Assembly (NCBI GenBank): GCA_034190875.2
Contig: CM067343.1
Location: forward strand, 17,198,102 to 17,262,101
DNA length: 64,000 bases
Origin: Urechis unicinctus
Lineage: Eukaryota > Annelida > Polychaeta > Xenopneusta > Urechidae
Direction of reading: 5' to 3'
The notes beneath the pieces were generated by a model. That model did no database searches. It worked only from the letters and a program-made list of their open reading frames with translations, and was not told where the DNA came from. Positions 1 to 12,870 of the stretch are shown here, piece after piece (within the stretch, counting starts at the first letter, position 1; the number at the start of each line of letters is the position of its first letter). Made by a program: the position numbers and the translations under genes.

Positions 1-1013
1 GTTACAATATAAATGGACCCTTGCTAACACGTAGATCCAGTTCAATAAGTGCACACTTTAAGCGCATATGATTCGTTTTGCAAAGCCCCCGTTCTTGTTG
101 ACGATACATGCTGAACTAGAGCTTGCAAATACCCAGTAGCAAGGCAATAATATGGTAGGACCTCATGCTTTCATGTGTTTTCTCAGTAAACTTAGTAGAA
201 ATGTCGATTAGAGCATGTGCTTGCTATCAGGAGGGTATAGTACAGGAAGGAGACGACGTATTTATTGGTGCTTTCAGTGAATAATAATTTATATTTGTTG
301 GAATCGTCATGTATACAACACGACCTCGTGTGAAGTGCTAATCAAGCACAGCACAATTTGCATGCAGTATCATAAATACTTGAGCGATGCACTTGCTGTC
401 GACTGCCTTTTTTTACTATTGGCTGTCATTCTTGTTCGTGCAATCTATATTCAGTGCTATGAACATTGTTAGGAAAAAGTGCATTTACATATCAATTCCC
501 CAGTCTAAAGCGCTATGAAGCCTTGTTGTTAGTCACGTACCTTTGGTCGCACCTTTGAGTAAAATGAAGCATCATGGTCGAAAACGTAATGTACGTGATT
601 AACGCGTGTCTAAACAAATTCGGCGAACTATATCAAACGCTTTACCTACGTCTTAATCTAAATAATCTGCAGATATCTATTGTTCCAAGTCAGCTTGCAG
701 TTGTATTATAAATTTCATATAGACCAGTTACTGGCAGCTGAATGCATCGTTACCAAGTGAACAAAAAATCTCGATGTTTGAGAGAACATAGTTCCTGAAT
801 CATCACCAGTTGATCAACTGTTGATCATGCTACTTGCTGATGCATTTTTCACAGCAGCAACAATTGCAAATACCTTTTACACGTTCAGATCAAGATTATG
901 CACTGTTTGGGAGCACCAAATGCAACAAGGATGTTGAGGAGATCGCATGCTAATCAAGTGACAGCCATGGTATCTTACACAATAGCACAATGTGTATTTA
1001 CTTCAAGAGCCGC
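1..1013. repeat. Copy u1 of a ~0.66-1 kb repeat unit
   Basis: This stretch is nearly identical to 46616-47146 over its first ~560 bases and to 53567-53735 over its first ~170. Its part from ~780 to 1008 reappears at 53736-53968. More diverged relatives start near 42600, 45955, 47150 and 52855. The unit holds no open frame of note. It ends at the block GAGCCG, where an L2-like element begins. It is probably a non-coding tandem or dispersed repeat, since no transposon hallmark was seen. Confidence 0.75.
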
Positions 1014-2559
1014 GATAAGCTAGCAATCATTTAGCTCATGATATCAGTGGTGCAGATTTACAATTGATGAATGGATGGCTAAGGGGTAAAAGTCAAAAAG
1101 TTGTAATGAATTACTTTGTTTGTGTCCATTTGGAGTATGCAGCCGCTGCCCAAATGGGATATCTGGATCCTGATTTAGTGAAAAACTAAACTCCAATTTC
1201 AAATTTGCGCTTATTATCACAATTAACAGAGAAGGTTGTAGCAAATCGATTTCAGGACGGTAAATTACCCCATCGACCTGACGACAAGTATCAAACCTGC
1301 CCATAGCACTTCTCCGATTATACAATGACATTGCTTGTGCTGTTGACCAGCTGTATGCTGTTGCTCTCGTGCTTCTTGATCTCAGTGCAGCATTTGATAC
1401 NNNNNNNNNNNNNNNNNNNNNNNNNNNNNNNNNNNNNNNNNNNNNNNNNNNNNNNNNNNNNNNNNNNNNNNNNNNNNNNNNNNNNNNNNNNNNNNNNNNN
1501 TTGATATTGCCAATCATGAAATCCTGCTGCAGCGCCTGTCCGACAGTTTCGGCCTACATGGAAAATGCCTCGCATCGCTCAAGTCATACCTTTCAAACTG
1601 CTTGCAACGAGTCCGAGTTGAAGCCAAGTAACTACCACACCAACTAATATGTGGTGAACATGGATCCTAGGGTCATTATAACTTACACCACTTGGCAGTT
1701 CTTTAAATAAACATGGTCTGCAATACCACTAATGTGCTGATGATACCCACACCTATATTACATTCATTTCTGCGCAATAATACGTCCGACAGATAAGATC
1801 ATGAATTGCGTAAAAATTTCTGAAAGTGAATTAAGATAAAACTGAGATTCTATTTTTCGCATCTCGGTCCAAATGCCAGCCGTCGTTTAGTCCAGTTATC
1901 TACATCTACAGTCACAAATCACGGTATTCTGATGGACAGTTTATGGGAAAACCACTTATCGTGAAATCAACCCAATCTCTCTTTCATTAGATTAGAAATA
2001 TAGGCATCATAAGAAAGTACCTGAACCAATTCACGACTCATATTCTTGCCCATGCATTATATAATAGCGGCTTGACTATTGCAATTTACTGCTGCATGCT
2101 GCCCATTATCGCTTTGTCACAAAACTGCAACACGCACAAAATACTACGCCAGCCTTGTTGCAAAAGGAAAGCACGAGGATAACATTCAATACATCATGCG
2201 TACCCGTCATTAACTTCCTGTGGAAATCCGCATTGAATACAATATCCATCTACTTACCTTTAAGGCTGTTAATAGAACCGCGCCAAACTACCTACAGCAA
2301 CTTACCTTCGCTCTATGGGCAAGTATCTGCTTCAAGTCTCCAAACGTGCTTTCATAGGGTGCCATAGCGTTATGTAATGTCGCACCGATATGTGGAACGC
2401 GCTACCCACCGCGTCGGTTGAATGCGCTATTAAATCCAACCTTAAGATATTCCCTATTAGTCAGTGATATAACAATTAACTGTCCTCTTAAGCGCCTTTG
2501 CGCAGGATTATTTCCTGGAAACACGAGCTATAAAAAGGCTTTCTATGTATATACATATA
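1014..2559 (+). mobile_element. L2-like LINE relic, copy A (RT C-terminal half)
   Basis: This is a decayed non-LTR retrotransposon on the plus strand, cut at its 5' end and broken by frameshifts and stops. Pieces of the RT domain appear in order, in different frames. LDPDLVKN, then a stop where NYRP would continue, then PISNLRLSSQLTEKVVANRF lie near 1163-1243. LYNDIACAVDQLYAVALVLL then LDLSAAFDT run to the gap at 1400. HEILLQRLSDSFGLHGKC follows the gap. The catalytic Y-A-D-D box reads C-A-D-D with a stop just before it (1733-1744). LPVEIRIEY (near 2214) and WNALPTASVECAIKSNLKIF (from 2392) are the usual C-terminal motifs of L2/CR1-type RT proteins. It cannot encode an active enzyme. The clade is assigned from motifs, not from a tree. 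Confidence 0.85.
1401..1500. other. Assembly gap (100 N)
   Basis: Exactly 100 undetermined bases lie inside the RT domain of L2 copy A. The flanking ends overlap: the left side ends ATTTGATAC and the right side begins TTGATATTGCC. In copies B and C the same place has no extra sequence or almost none. The true gap is therefore probably zero or negative, and 100 is a placeholder length. Confidence 0.95.
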
Positions 2560-3355
2560 TGTTTGTATGTATGTATGTATGTATGTATGTATGTATGTAT
2601 GTATGTATGTATGTATGTATGTATGTATGTATGTATGTATGTATGTATGTATGTATGTATGTATGTATGTATGTATGTATGTATGTATGTATGTATGTAT
2701 GTATGTATGTATGTATGTATGTATGTGTGTATGTATGTATGTATGTATGTATGTATGTATGTATGTATGTATGTATGTATGTATGTATGTATGTATGCAT
2801 GTATGTATGTATGTATGTATGTATGTATGTATGTATGTATGTATGTATGTATGTATGTATGTATGTATGTATGTATGTATGTATGTATGTATGTATGTAT
2901 GTGATGTATGTATGTATGTATGTATGTATGTATGTATGTGTATGTATGTATGTATGTATGTATGTATGTATGTATGTATGTATGTGTATGTATGTATGTA
3001 TGTATGTATGTATGTATGTATGTATGTGTATGTATGTATGTATGTATGTGTATGTATGTATGTACGTATGTATGTATGTATGTATGTATGTATGTATGTA
3101 TGTATGTATGTATGTATGTATGTATGTATGTATGTATGTATGTATGTATGTATGTATGTATGTATGTATGTATGTATGTATGTATGTATGTATGTATGTA
3201 TGTATGTATGTATGTATGTATGTATGTATGTATGTATGTATGTATGTATGTATGTATGTATGTATGTATGTATATATGTATGTGTGTATGTATGTATGTA
3301 TGCATGTATGTATATATGTATATATGTATGAACGAATGTATGTATGTATGTATGC
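2560..3355. repeat. (TATG)n microsatellite, 3' tail of L2 copy A
   Basis: This is about 800 bases of TATG tetranucleotide repeat with scattered TGTG, TGCA and TATA interruptions and a one-base phase change near 2902. It directly follows the RT C-terminus and a short stretch ending GCTTTCTATGTATATACATA, as in copies B and C. It therefore looks like the simple-repeat 3' tail of the element. All frames stay open (YVCM or HTYI tetrapeptides), but this is a by-product of the 4-base period and not a protein. Confidence 0.95.
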
Positions 3356-3384
3356 ATGCTTGATTTCATCACATTATAACAAAG

Positions 3385-3700
3385 GTCAAATGCGAGCTAC
3401 AAAGATCATATTCGATATGTTGGATTTTCGCCCACATATTACTCTTTAAATTAGATGTCTCCATGGGGATCTCATACGGATGTACTAGTTGTTCAGTGGA
3501 TAAGAAACTATTTATGCGATGCTGCTCCGCACCCCAGACAATTCGAGACGCTGAGGTATCCGTACATCTTATCCTATGTAACGAATCGAACAAAGACGAT
3601 ATATCGATGAACTGCCACCGGCGACGAAAGCATATTGATTATAGTGTAGATCGTGTTCGACAAAGCCCTTTTCTGCAGGAGGACCACATGTTAAAATAAT
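3385..3700 (+). mobile_element. 3' part of a second LINE family (RT2), copy A
   Basis: Just past the TATG tail, one frame reads QMRATKIIFDMLDFRPHITL, then a stop, then RCLHGDLIRMY. This matches the conserved post-RT segment of CR1/Rex/Jockey-type LINEs (..QRRATK.I..L..L...L...RLRGDLI..YK). It is followed by ~200 bases (frame fragment TIRDAEVSVHLILC) that may be the diverged last part of the same protein. The L2 tail therefore abuts the interior of another LINE, which suggests that L2 copy A inserted into an RT2 element. The family is assigned from motifs only. Confidence 0.65.
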
Positions 3701-4295
3701 CTAAGCTATAAATATTGCTTTTTCATTGCAATGGTCAAGTTGATGCCAATTCAACACTGCAATAGACGGTGATATTTGGTCCGAATCATAACGGCTGTGT
3801 TGATTGCAAATGATTAATGGCTTATATCGAATGCATACATAAATTCATTTCCTCAATTATAATAAGGTATGTGGGTTCTATGTCATAACCTGAGTACATT
3901 ATCATCAACCGGGAAGAAGCCTGTTAGTTCATCTCCATCATACACCCGGGGATGGATGGGTGACTGTTTTTTGTACAGCATGTGGATATTTATTAGCGTT
4001 TGATTGGATAAATGTATCCTCGACCGTTGTGTATATGGGTTAAGGGAAACTTACTGGTACGGTGATAGAATGGACATAATTATTCAACAACTAACCCACG
4101 ATGAACCAAAGTAGCATATATTCATCCGGGTATAGTGACTATAGGAAGGTCTGTTGGGGCTCTGGTGATGTTGTGGGAGTAAAGCAATAGCCGCGCATAT
4201 TGCCGTGTTCGTAGTGTGGCCCATGACACGGCTTTACATGTCTCATAAACATAGAGCAGTAGTCATAATGCACGGCACGTTATTATATAGCTTAT

Positions 4296-4348
<53 letters not shown>
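4296..4348. repeat. (TA)n microsatellite
   Basis: About 53 bases of pure TA dinucleotide repeat. The same locus in copy B (13460-13548) is about 89 bases long. Confidence 0.95.
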
Positions 4349-4349
<1 letters not shown>

Positions 4350-7101
4350 CAATAGGACACATCATGAATAACCCAATATACGCTGCGAGTGATAGATGCT
4401 GGTGTTAATATCCTAATTATATTGAAGCTAGCATCTCAGACAGGATATACGCCGCCCATCGTTATAACGCTTGTATACAGAGTGAGAAAAAATATAGCAT
4501 ACTTTCATTACAGCCTTTCACCGACCACATTCCATAGATCTACTGACTTAGCGCAAATTATTCATACCACGCATCACAACGTGTCTTGCAGGGTCTGTAT
4601 GCAGGGACCGCGATGTTTATATAATGTTTAGGCAATATAATTAAATCCAATATGCGGGAATACTTGGTTAAGGGCAGAGGAAGTAGTCTCGAGGATACTA
4701 TTAGCGAAACAAGCACTCGACGGATTTCCTTTCCTACAATGTAATAATTTATGTTTGCCGGTGGAACACGTTGCATTTCATTGCAATATATCTACAATTT
4801 CTATTATTACTATGATGCATAGTATATTTCTTCTTAGGATAGGGTGTGCCTGTGATAAGTATCAATCGCTTTGATAACCATACCTTTAAAGGGCAAATTG
4901 CAAAACATCAGAAAGCCATTAGTTTGTGGGGGTTAACGTTAGCATATTAATTGATTGTGTGCGTTTTGTGCATTTAGAATGAACGCCATTTGAATGCTGA
5001 TTGGACGTAATATCTCACATTATTCGTTGGCAACGTCAATTTTCACCGCAATAAAATGTCGTCTAAAACCAGAAACTAGTCCGACTTTCAGGTCAACTCA
5101 GCAAGACTTTGGCGGCTTAAGTTCTAAGTGCGATTGATTGGGGTGGTTCCCACATTTCTGGAACATAATTTAACATGGTAGTTGTACGAATCAAGCGAGA
5201 ATACAATAGAATATGCATATAATGGGCCCTGTAACTATTTGACAATCAATATCTTTTACAATATATTTGCCGAGAGGCTGTTTGTGAACTGTCTATAAAT
5301 ATTTAGAGATAATTAGACGACAGCTAGAATAAAATGCCGAATAGATATAACTCAAAAAAGAAATGTTGTTCACATATCTGCTTGAGCTGTATTAATTAAA
5401 CAGCAGATACAATATATTGCCCCTTTACTAATTTGTATATGTTCTCATTCAATTTGCGTTTCATTTCAATCATTCCGAAATTGCTGTATGTTTGAATACT
5501 CTCATATATCGAGCAATAGGTGTAGCTATTTCAAGTATACATACATACTTGTAACACGTTTATAAATAATTATCAATGTAAAATATCTGGAATCTAAATT
5601 CACCTGACGTATCGGAAGTGCAACGAATATCTACGCGGAAAAAAGGTCAAGAGGATAACAAATAATATTTTATCAATGCATTTACCTTGAGCTACTTCCC
5701 CTGTCATATGGATTTGTAGCTTCAGATTGCTCTGGAATTGCCTGCTCAGTGAAAACCAATCCACAAATGACCGAGATTGATTGCGCATCTAATGGTTTTA
5801 CCATCGTAAACGGGTGATTTAACAATAATTGACGACAAACGCAAGAGCTAGTACAGCAACGAATTGCAGCGTTGTGGACATTGAAAAACATCATGGTGCA
5901 AAATAGCTAACTTCCGCCCACCAACTGGCTTTGTGGGGTAGAAAAATTCGGGCTTCTATTTCGCAAGTCGTACAGAACATTTCCCTAGATATTATCCATT
6001 TGAAATGGACGAATCATCAGCTATAGTATGAAGCCGCATTGGGCAATCACAGTTTGAAAGAAAGGGCAATGCGATATGGACCAAGTTCATCTTATTACAA
6101 CCAGTGCGGTTTCTCACTTGTGAATTCGATCAATTTATGTGGCTCAACAAGCCCAAATAAATATATGGTTGATTTAGTTATGCAAACCCGTGAACCCATA
6201 ATGTGTTATGATTTACGAGCCAAGCAAACAATTGCGGTTATATAATGATCACGAGGGAAGCCTTGACATAATAACAATAATAAGACGTGGTCGTGATTCA
6301 ATACCACAGTATCTTCGTTGTCTGTAATACCAATCAATACGCGCCATACACTATGGCGTGGATGTGACTGGCTTAAGAAGTTAATTGATCCCAACGCAAT
6401 GATTTCATTAAGCAAATGGTGGCCACCGTCATATTATGCGTTTTACAACAATTCTTTGAAAATTATTCGGGCGAATATATTGTTTGAAACTAATAACATT
6501 TGTACCTGATAATAAATAGCTCGATAATTATGTTGAACCAGCTACTTCCCCTCTCTGTATAACCGAGAGTACCATGTTGTTAGCCTCCTATTAAAAACAC
6601 ATAAGGGAATGACTCATCGATTGGCAGTCGCTGATGTATATTTAGAACCAACCAGATCGTTGAGATAAGAAGCATGAGATGTACTAAATGTATGACCTAT
6701 TCTAAGAGCATCTAGTTATCGATGAGAAACAATTGCACACATTGTTGTTTGGTGACGTATAGCACTGTATGAGCTGTTTTCAGTTCCTGCCTGGTAAAGA
6801 AACTACACAACACGAGAGTAGCAACTTTACGGCAATTAATGTTTCGAATTACTTGTTTTGGTATTTGCGCAGACGCATCACATATTTTCATATTAACACT
6901 TCGAGGGTATCTTGGAATTTAGAGGAAGCACAATGCAATTGTTAACTTGACCTGGTACCAATAAGCTGTAGTGTGCTGCTTTGGACATAATCAGTCGTGC
7001 CTTCATCTTTATCTTTGAAGGTGCTCAGCCACATGATGTAAGCTGATGAGCCCAGTAGACAATTCATCATATGCACAGATGCAAGAGAATATCATATGTA
7101 G

Positions 7102-7424
<323 letters not shown>

Positions 7425-9395
7425 TATCGTACAGAGCTTATAAAAGAAGTCCTGCGCTTACAAATAACCTAATTAACCGTTACTAAATTGTTGGTAATAT
7501 GAGTATATTATTGAAAGGGGCGAGTGTCGGAAGCTTGGCTCAATTGCCAACAATGACACATAACTGGTAGGGCTGTTGTTAAAAAGGGTTAGGTAATAAT
7601 ATAGCAATTCAATTAGGACCAAGACCGTTTTGAATGTCAGTATGGCCTGGAACAAAGGACAATTTCAGCCGAGTAACGGTGCAAATCTCAGACTAACGGG
7701 CGTATACAAATTGTACGATCTAGCGTGAATGTCTTCCTACCGTAGCAAGACTTACTCTGTTTTTAAGCAACAATACCCATGCCAAGAGAGGTGTAATACA
7801 TGAAAGGTCGATGCAAGTAAAATGGCTCAATTCTTTCATTTCAGAGCACATGTGTAATCATCACATCTCGCTGAACATGGCTATGGACGCAGTATCCGGC
7901 GCGTGCGCATATCCAAATAAGCCATCATCTCCACTGCCTTTTTGTCAGCTTTGTGACCAGGCAACATAACACTTTTTCAAAGTAAACCCTCATATGGAGT
8001 TGTCAGCCTAACACAGTGGATAAAGTATTCATCCACACTCTGAAATCGATATAGTAGGCTAAAACATGAGCCAAATTCTGATATAAAAGAGTGCCTCGCA
8101 AAATGGTCGGCTTAGATGTCGTTTGTTGAAGAGGCAGAAAAAAAGCGCAAGGACTTCAGTATGTGCCTGACATGAGCAACAAACACGATCCATTTATTGT
8201 TGTCAGATTGACATCGCTTTTTTAACATATTACAGCAGAGTACCATATATCAACCAATTGACCCATCAAAAAAAATCAGTTATTCCGCCGACTTTTTCAT
8301 TGGCAAAGGAGGGTCTCACATGTACGGATATTGTATCAATTACTAGCGCTTCCTCCGTCACTCACGGAACATATCCAATTTTCTTGTATACCTTTAAAAG
8401 TAGTGCGATAATGTTATGGGAAGATATTTACTACATCCGTGACACACATAGTGTGGGTGCATTCTGGCAAATATCTGCACCAATCGGTTTAATAGGTGTG
8501 CATAATGAGCATGCGTTTTACAATGCAAAGTATCCGTCGGTCAAGCCTGCCTTTTGTTCGTGAAACATATCACACGTGCATTGGTTAGAAAATTTAATGT
8601 TATCGGGTATATCTATAGTATGTGATGAATCAACATCTAATATCATGTGCATAAGGTATACGTAATATGTCGGTGATGGACTTCAGAAAGGACGTATTGT
8701 ACAATTGAATGGAACGGTGCATGTTCACCGATAATAAACATGACAATAGACTTGTGCTGCGATAATATGTAAGTGGCAACAAAACTATGAATAGACCATG
8801 GGGTTTTCAATGAATGAATATTCGAACCTGCAGCTGCTAATTGATACCTAACTCCTTTATTGTTACAATGACGTCAGTTATTGTTGAGACGCAATGTGCC
8901 GAAGTTACGGAAACGATAGCTGGCGGCGTGCAGTTGGTGTACGTTTAAAATATATTGATGCAAAGGGTAGATCTTGACGGCTTGGAATAACTTCAGGGCG
9001 AGCATACAAATAGATCTGCTTGTATTTTAGTCAGATTTTAGGTTGGGAAGTTTTACAAATTAACAACAGATGATTCTTCTGTACAACGTACACGTTGGTG
9101 GCAATGTTATAACGTCCTCTTTGTTTGTGTACGTTGCTTATCCATAACACTGATCCGATCAACTTGATTAATGTTATATCGTAGATCAATTATTATTTCC
9201 TTCCCAGGTTGCTAGTCGCGGAGAGTAGTTGCTAGTCGTATGCATGTATAATATATGTCACGTAATATATTGTATTCATGGACTTTATTTCCACAAATGG
9301 CCTCAAACCGTATTGTATGTGGTCAAGCTTTTTGGCCGGTTTGTGAGACGATTTATGGAAAATATTGCCATCGCCAATACATGTTAGCTTGTACT

Positions 9396-9406
9396 CCCCC
9401 CCCCCC
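9396..9406. repeat. C11 homopolymer
   Basis: Eleven cytosines lie near the right end of copy A. They are absent from the aligned place in copy B (near 20012). Confidence 0.9.
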
Positions 9407-9479
9407 AAGTTATGATGCGTATGGTATAAGGTGTGAGTAACCATGAAAACTTTTAAACAAAACACGCAAGAATTTATGA

Positions 9480-9880
9480 GACACGACCAATTTACACTGC
9501 TAGTAATCGCGATGACATCCTGTACTTCGTCTAAGAACTAATTGGCAAAAATTTATTGAGGAAGGAGCGCCTGCTCAGTAATATAATTTCAGACGAAGCA
9601 GGCATACTCGAAGCTCTTAGAACTATCATTTGGCATTTCATGCAGCGCTAGAGACACGAAGTACCTCGCAAATAGAGCGCTGCGTCTAGCCTGAAAATAT
9701 CACTTGGCGCGTGTCTAATACGATGTACCTACTTGGGGAAATCTTAATTGCAGACGTGAACGTGAGTAGTCAAACGAAAAAACATACTAAGCCCCATGCA
9801 TTAGGCAAATTCTTTGAAATATGTCTGAACAGACTAGTTCGTCTTATTTGGCTCCTCTTATGTGTATATACACAAAGATT
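9480..9880. repeat. Dispersed repeat shared with 54107-54474
   Basis: Starting at GACCAATTTACACTGCTAG, this stretch aligns with 54107-54474 with moderate divergence. It lies between duplication copies A and B. At the right end this copy has a short GTGTATATACAC, where the 54-kb copy changes into a very long TA array. No coding features were seen. Confidence 0.8.
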
Positions 9881-10749
9881 TTGTTGCTTACAGGGTTTGT
9901 CGGACAACACTATCGATAAAAAAATTGAAAAACTCTTGCCAGCAATCGATATCAAAGTGTAACACAGCAATTCTGTCCATAGCAGCGACGCATTTAATGA
10001 GATATGACTTCGCAACAGATTTATTGATAAATGTCGAAAGTTTGAGAACTGCTGTTGTCCGCCTGAGTAATATTCCATGCCAAAGAGCCAGTGATTGATA
10101 TAATTATTTTTAGATAAAAGAGTCCTCTAATTCTAATCAAGTATGCAATAATGCAGCGTTAGAGGCATGAACTGGTTCGAGGGTGCATTGTGAAGTGCAA
10201 GTACGTGTGAACACTAGAGTGAAATGCAATTCCTGTGCATCATCCATTGCTGCGGCTTTCAAAAGAGGAGGTAATTGGTATTCCGACGATCTACTCAACA
10301 ATTCCTACATTTGGATCCCGTTTGTAAAGATCATTCACCTCATTGATAAAAAATGAATTCAGTTTTGGCAGCCTTCTTGTGCCCACGTGTTTGCATAACA
10401 AACGTTATGATTGCTTGATTTCTCCGTATGATAATTAACATAATATAATTGTCAATTTGTTTGCCAGCACTAAGTTATAACTAACAACCTTGCTTTCAAC
10501 GGCATAGTAAATTGTGATAAAAGACATTGGTGAGTCAACTCACGATGCAATAACCGATCAGACGGACGCCCGTTATATTACCATGCTGCTGATATCAACA
10601 ATAACTAATGCCATATGTAGGTCACGATGTCACAACGTGGACAGGTATTAAGAACTGTCATACTGAAAGTCAGACATAGCACAATCAGGGACCAGTGTAA
10701 CTTAGAGTAAGCCAATTTTGAACAATGACGTTATACGCCGATAAATTTT
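9881..10749. other. Unrecognised spacer between copies A and B
   Basis: This is AT-rich sequence without a recognisable gene, RNA or transposon motif. Overlapping frames of up to ~100 codons on both strands around 9770-10098 have no protein-family signature and are in the chance range. Confidence 0.5.
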
Positions 10750-12120
10750 CTACCTTGCTCAGTGGGAAAAGACAAAAAGTTGTAATGAATGACATTTGTT
10801 TGCGTCCATCTGAAGTATGCAGCCGCTTTGAACTTCTTATCACAATTAACAGAGAAGGTTGTAGCAAATCGGTTTCAGGACCAATCGACTTGACAACAAG
10901 TATTAGTCGGCCTACAACCCTGCATACAGTAATGAGACTGCACTTCTCCGAGTATACAATGACAATGCTTGTGCTGTTGACCAGCCCTATGCTGATGCTC
11001 TCATGCTAATTGATCTCAGCGCAGCGTTTGATACTGCCAATCATGAAATCCTGCTACAGCGCCTGTCCGACAGTTTCGGCCTACATGGAAAATGCCTCGC
11101 ATCGCTCAAGTCATACCATACATACTAACCGCTTGCAACGAGTCCGAGTTGAAGCCAAGTAACTACCACACCAACTAATATGTGGTGTACATGGATCCTA
11201 GGGTCATTATAACTTACTGCCTACATGTCACCACTTGGCAGTCCTTTAAATAAACATGGTCTGCAATACCACTAATGTGCTGATGATACCCACACCTATA
11301 TTACATTCACTTCTGCGCAATAATACGTCCGACAGATAAGATTATGAAGTGCGTAAAAATTTCTGAAACTGAATGAAGATAAAACTGAGATTCTATTTTT
11401 CGCATCTCGGTCCAGATGCCAGCCGTCGTTTAGTCCAGTTAAGAATGGCGAGACGACTGTATCTACATCTAGAGTCACAAATCACGGTATTCTGATGGAG
11501 AGTTTAATGGGAAAACCACTTATCGTGAAATCAACCCAATCTCTCTTTCATTAGATTAGAAATATAGGCATCATAAGCAAGTACCTGAACCAATCCACGA
11601 CTCATATTCTTGCCCATGCTTTATATCATACCGGCTTGACTATTGCAATTTACTGCTGCATGCTGCCCATTTTCGCTTTGTCACAAAACTGCCACACGCA
11701 CAAAATACTACGCCAGCCTTGTTGCAAAAGGAAAGTACGAGGATAACATTCAATACATCATGCGTACCCTTAATTTACTTCCTGTGGAAATCCGCATTGA
11801 ATACAAAATCCATCTACTTACATTTAAGGCTGCTAATAGAACCGCGCCAAACTACCTACAGCAACTTACCATCTCTCTATGTGCAAGTATCTGCTTCAAG
11901 TCTCCAACGTGTTATCATAGGGTGCCATAGCGTTATGTAATGCCGCACCGATATGTGGAACGCACTACCCATCACGTCGGTTGAATGCGCTATTAAATCC
12001 AACCTTAAGATTTTTCCTATTAGTCAGTGATAAAACAATTAACTGTCCTCTAAAGCGCCTTTGCGCAGGATTATTTTCTGGAAACACAAGCTATAAAAAG
12101 GCTTTCTATGTATATACATA
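10750..12120 (+). mobile_element. L2-like LINE relic, copy B
   Basis: This is the same RT relic as copy A, without the N gap. LIDLSAAFDTANHEILLQRL lies at 10991-11060 and FGLHGKCLASLKSY follows. SPLGSPLNKHGLQYH, a stop and CADD (11276-11287) mark the catalytic box. LPVEIRIEYKIHLLTFKAAN follows from about 11778, and the conserved W of WNALP is at 11956. The segment with LDPDLVKN in copy A is deleted here, so the RT N-terminal part is missing. Frameshifts and stops rule out activity. It was duplicated together with its flank as part of the A/B duplication and is not an independent insertion. Confidence 0.85.
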
Positions 12121-12520
12121 CATGTATGTATGTATGTATGTATGTATGTATGTATGTATGTATGTGTATGTATGTATGTATGTATGTATGTATGTATGTA
12201 TGTATGTATGTATGTATGTATGTATGTATGTATGTATGTATGTATATGTATGTATGTATGTATGCATGTATGTATGTATGTATGTATGTATGTATGTATG
12301 TATGTATGTATGTATGTATGTATGTATGTATGTATGTATGTATGTATGTATGTATGTATGTATGTATGTATGTATGTATGTATGTATGTATGTATGTATG
12401 TATGTATGTATGTATGTATGTATGTATGTATGTATGTATGTATGTATGTATGTATGTATGTATGTATGTATGTATGTATGTATGTATGTATGTATGTATG
12501 TATGTATGTATGTATGTATG
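12121..12520. repeat. (TATG)n tail of L2 copy B
   Basis: About 400 bases of TATG repeat, purer than in copy A and half as long, at the same place behind the RT C-terminus. Confidence 0.95.
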
Positions 12521-12547
12521 CTTGATTTCATCACGTTAAAACAAAGG

Positions 12548-12870
12548 TCAAATGCGAGATAAAAAGATCATGTTCGATATTTTGGATTTTCTCCCACATA
12601 TTACTCTTTAAATTAGATGTCTCCATGGGGATCTCTTACAGATATACTAGTTGTTCAGTGGATAAGAAGCTATTTATGCGATGCTGCTCCGCACCCCAGA
12701 CAACTCGAGACGCTGGGGTATCCGTACATCTTATCCTATGTAACGAATCGAACAAAGACGAAATACCTATGAACTGCCACCGGCGACGATAGCATATTGA
12801 TTATAGTGTAGATCGTGTTCGACTAAACCCTTTTCTGCAGGAGGACCACGTGTTAAAATAATCTAAGCTA
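12548..12870 (+). mobile_element. RT2 LINE 3' part, copy B
   Basis: This is the duplicate of 3385-3700, with the RCLHGDLI stretch retained. It follows the TATG tail at the same distance as in copy A. Confidence 0.6.

Noticed and set aside
2560-3355. Regularly spaced repeats as a CRISPR array
   Set aside because: The repeat is a pure 4-base microsatellite without spacers, in animal-type DNA.
2418-3449. Long open frames of 250-340 codons encoding YVCM or HTYI tetrapeptide repeats (also at 12000-12560 and 24670-25560)
   Set aside because: A stop-free 4-base repeat is open in every frame on both strands. The frames are products of the TATG/CATA microsatellites, and parts of their ends are LINE relics.
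6039-6245. A 68-codon frame conserved between duplication copies A and B (15263-15469)
   Set aside because: It starts with TTG, and the four differing residues are all replacement changes, so there is no sign of selection for a protein.
10160-10185. B-box-like word GGTTCGAGGGT, and a similar GGGTTCAAATT near 63184, as possible tRNA or tRNA-derived SINE promoters
   Set aside because: No matching A box at the right distance and no cloverleaf could be seen.
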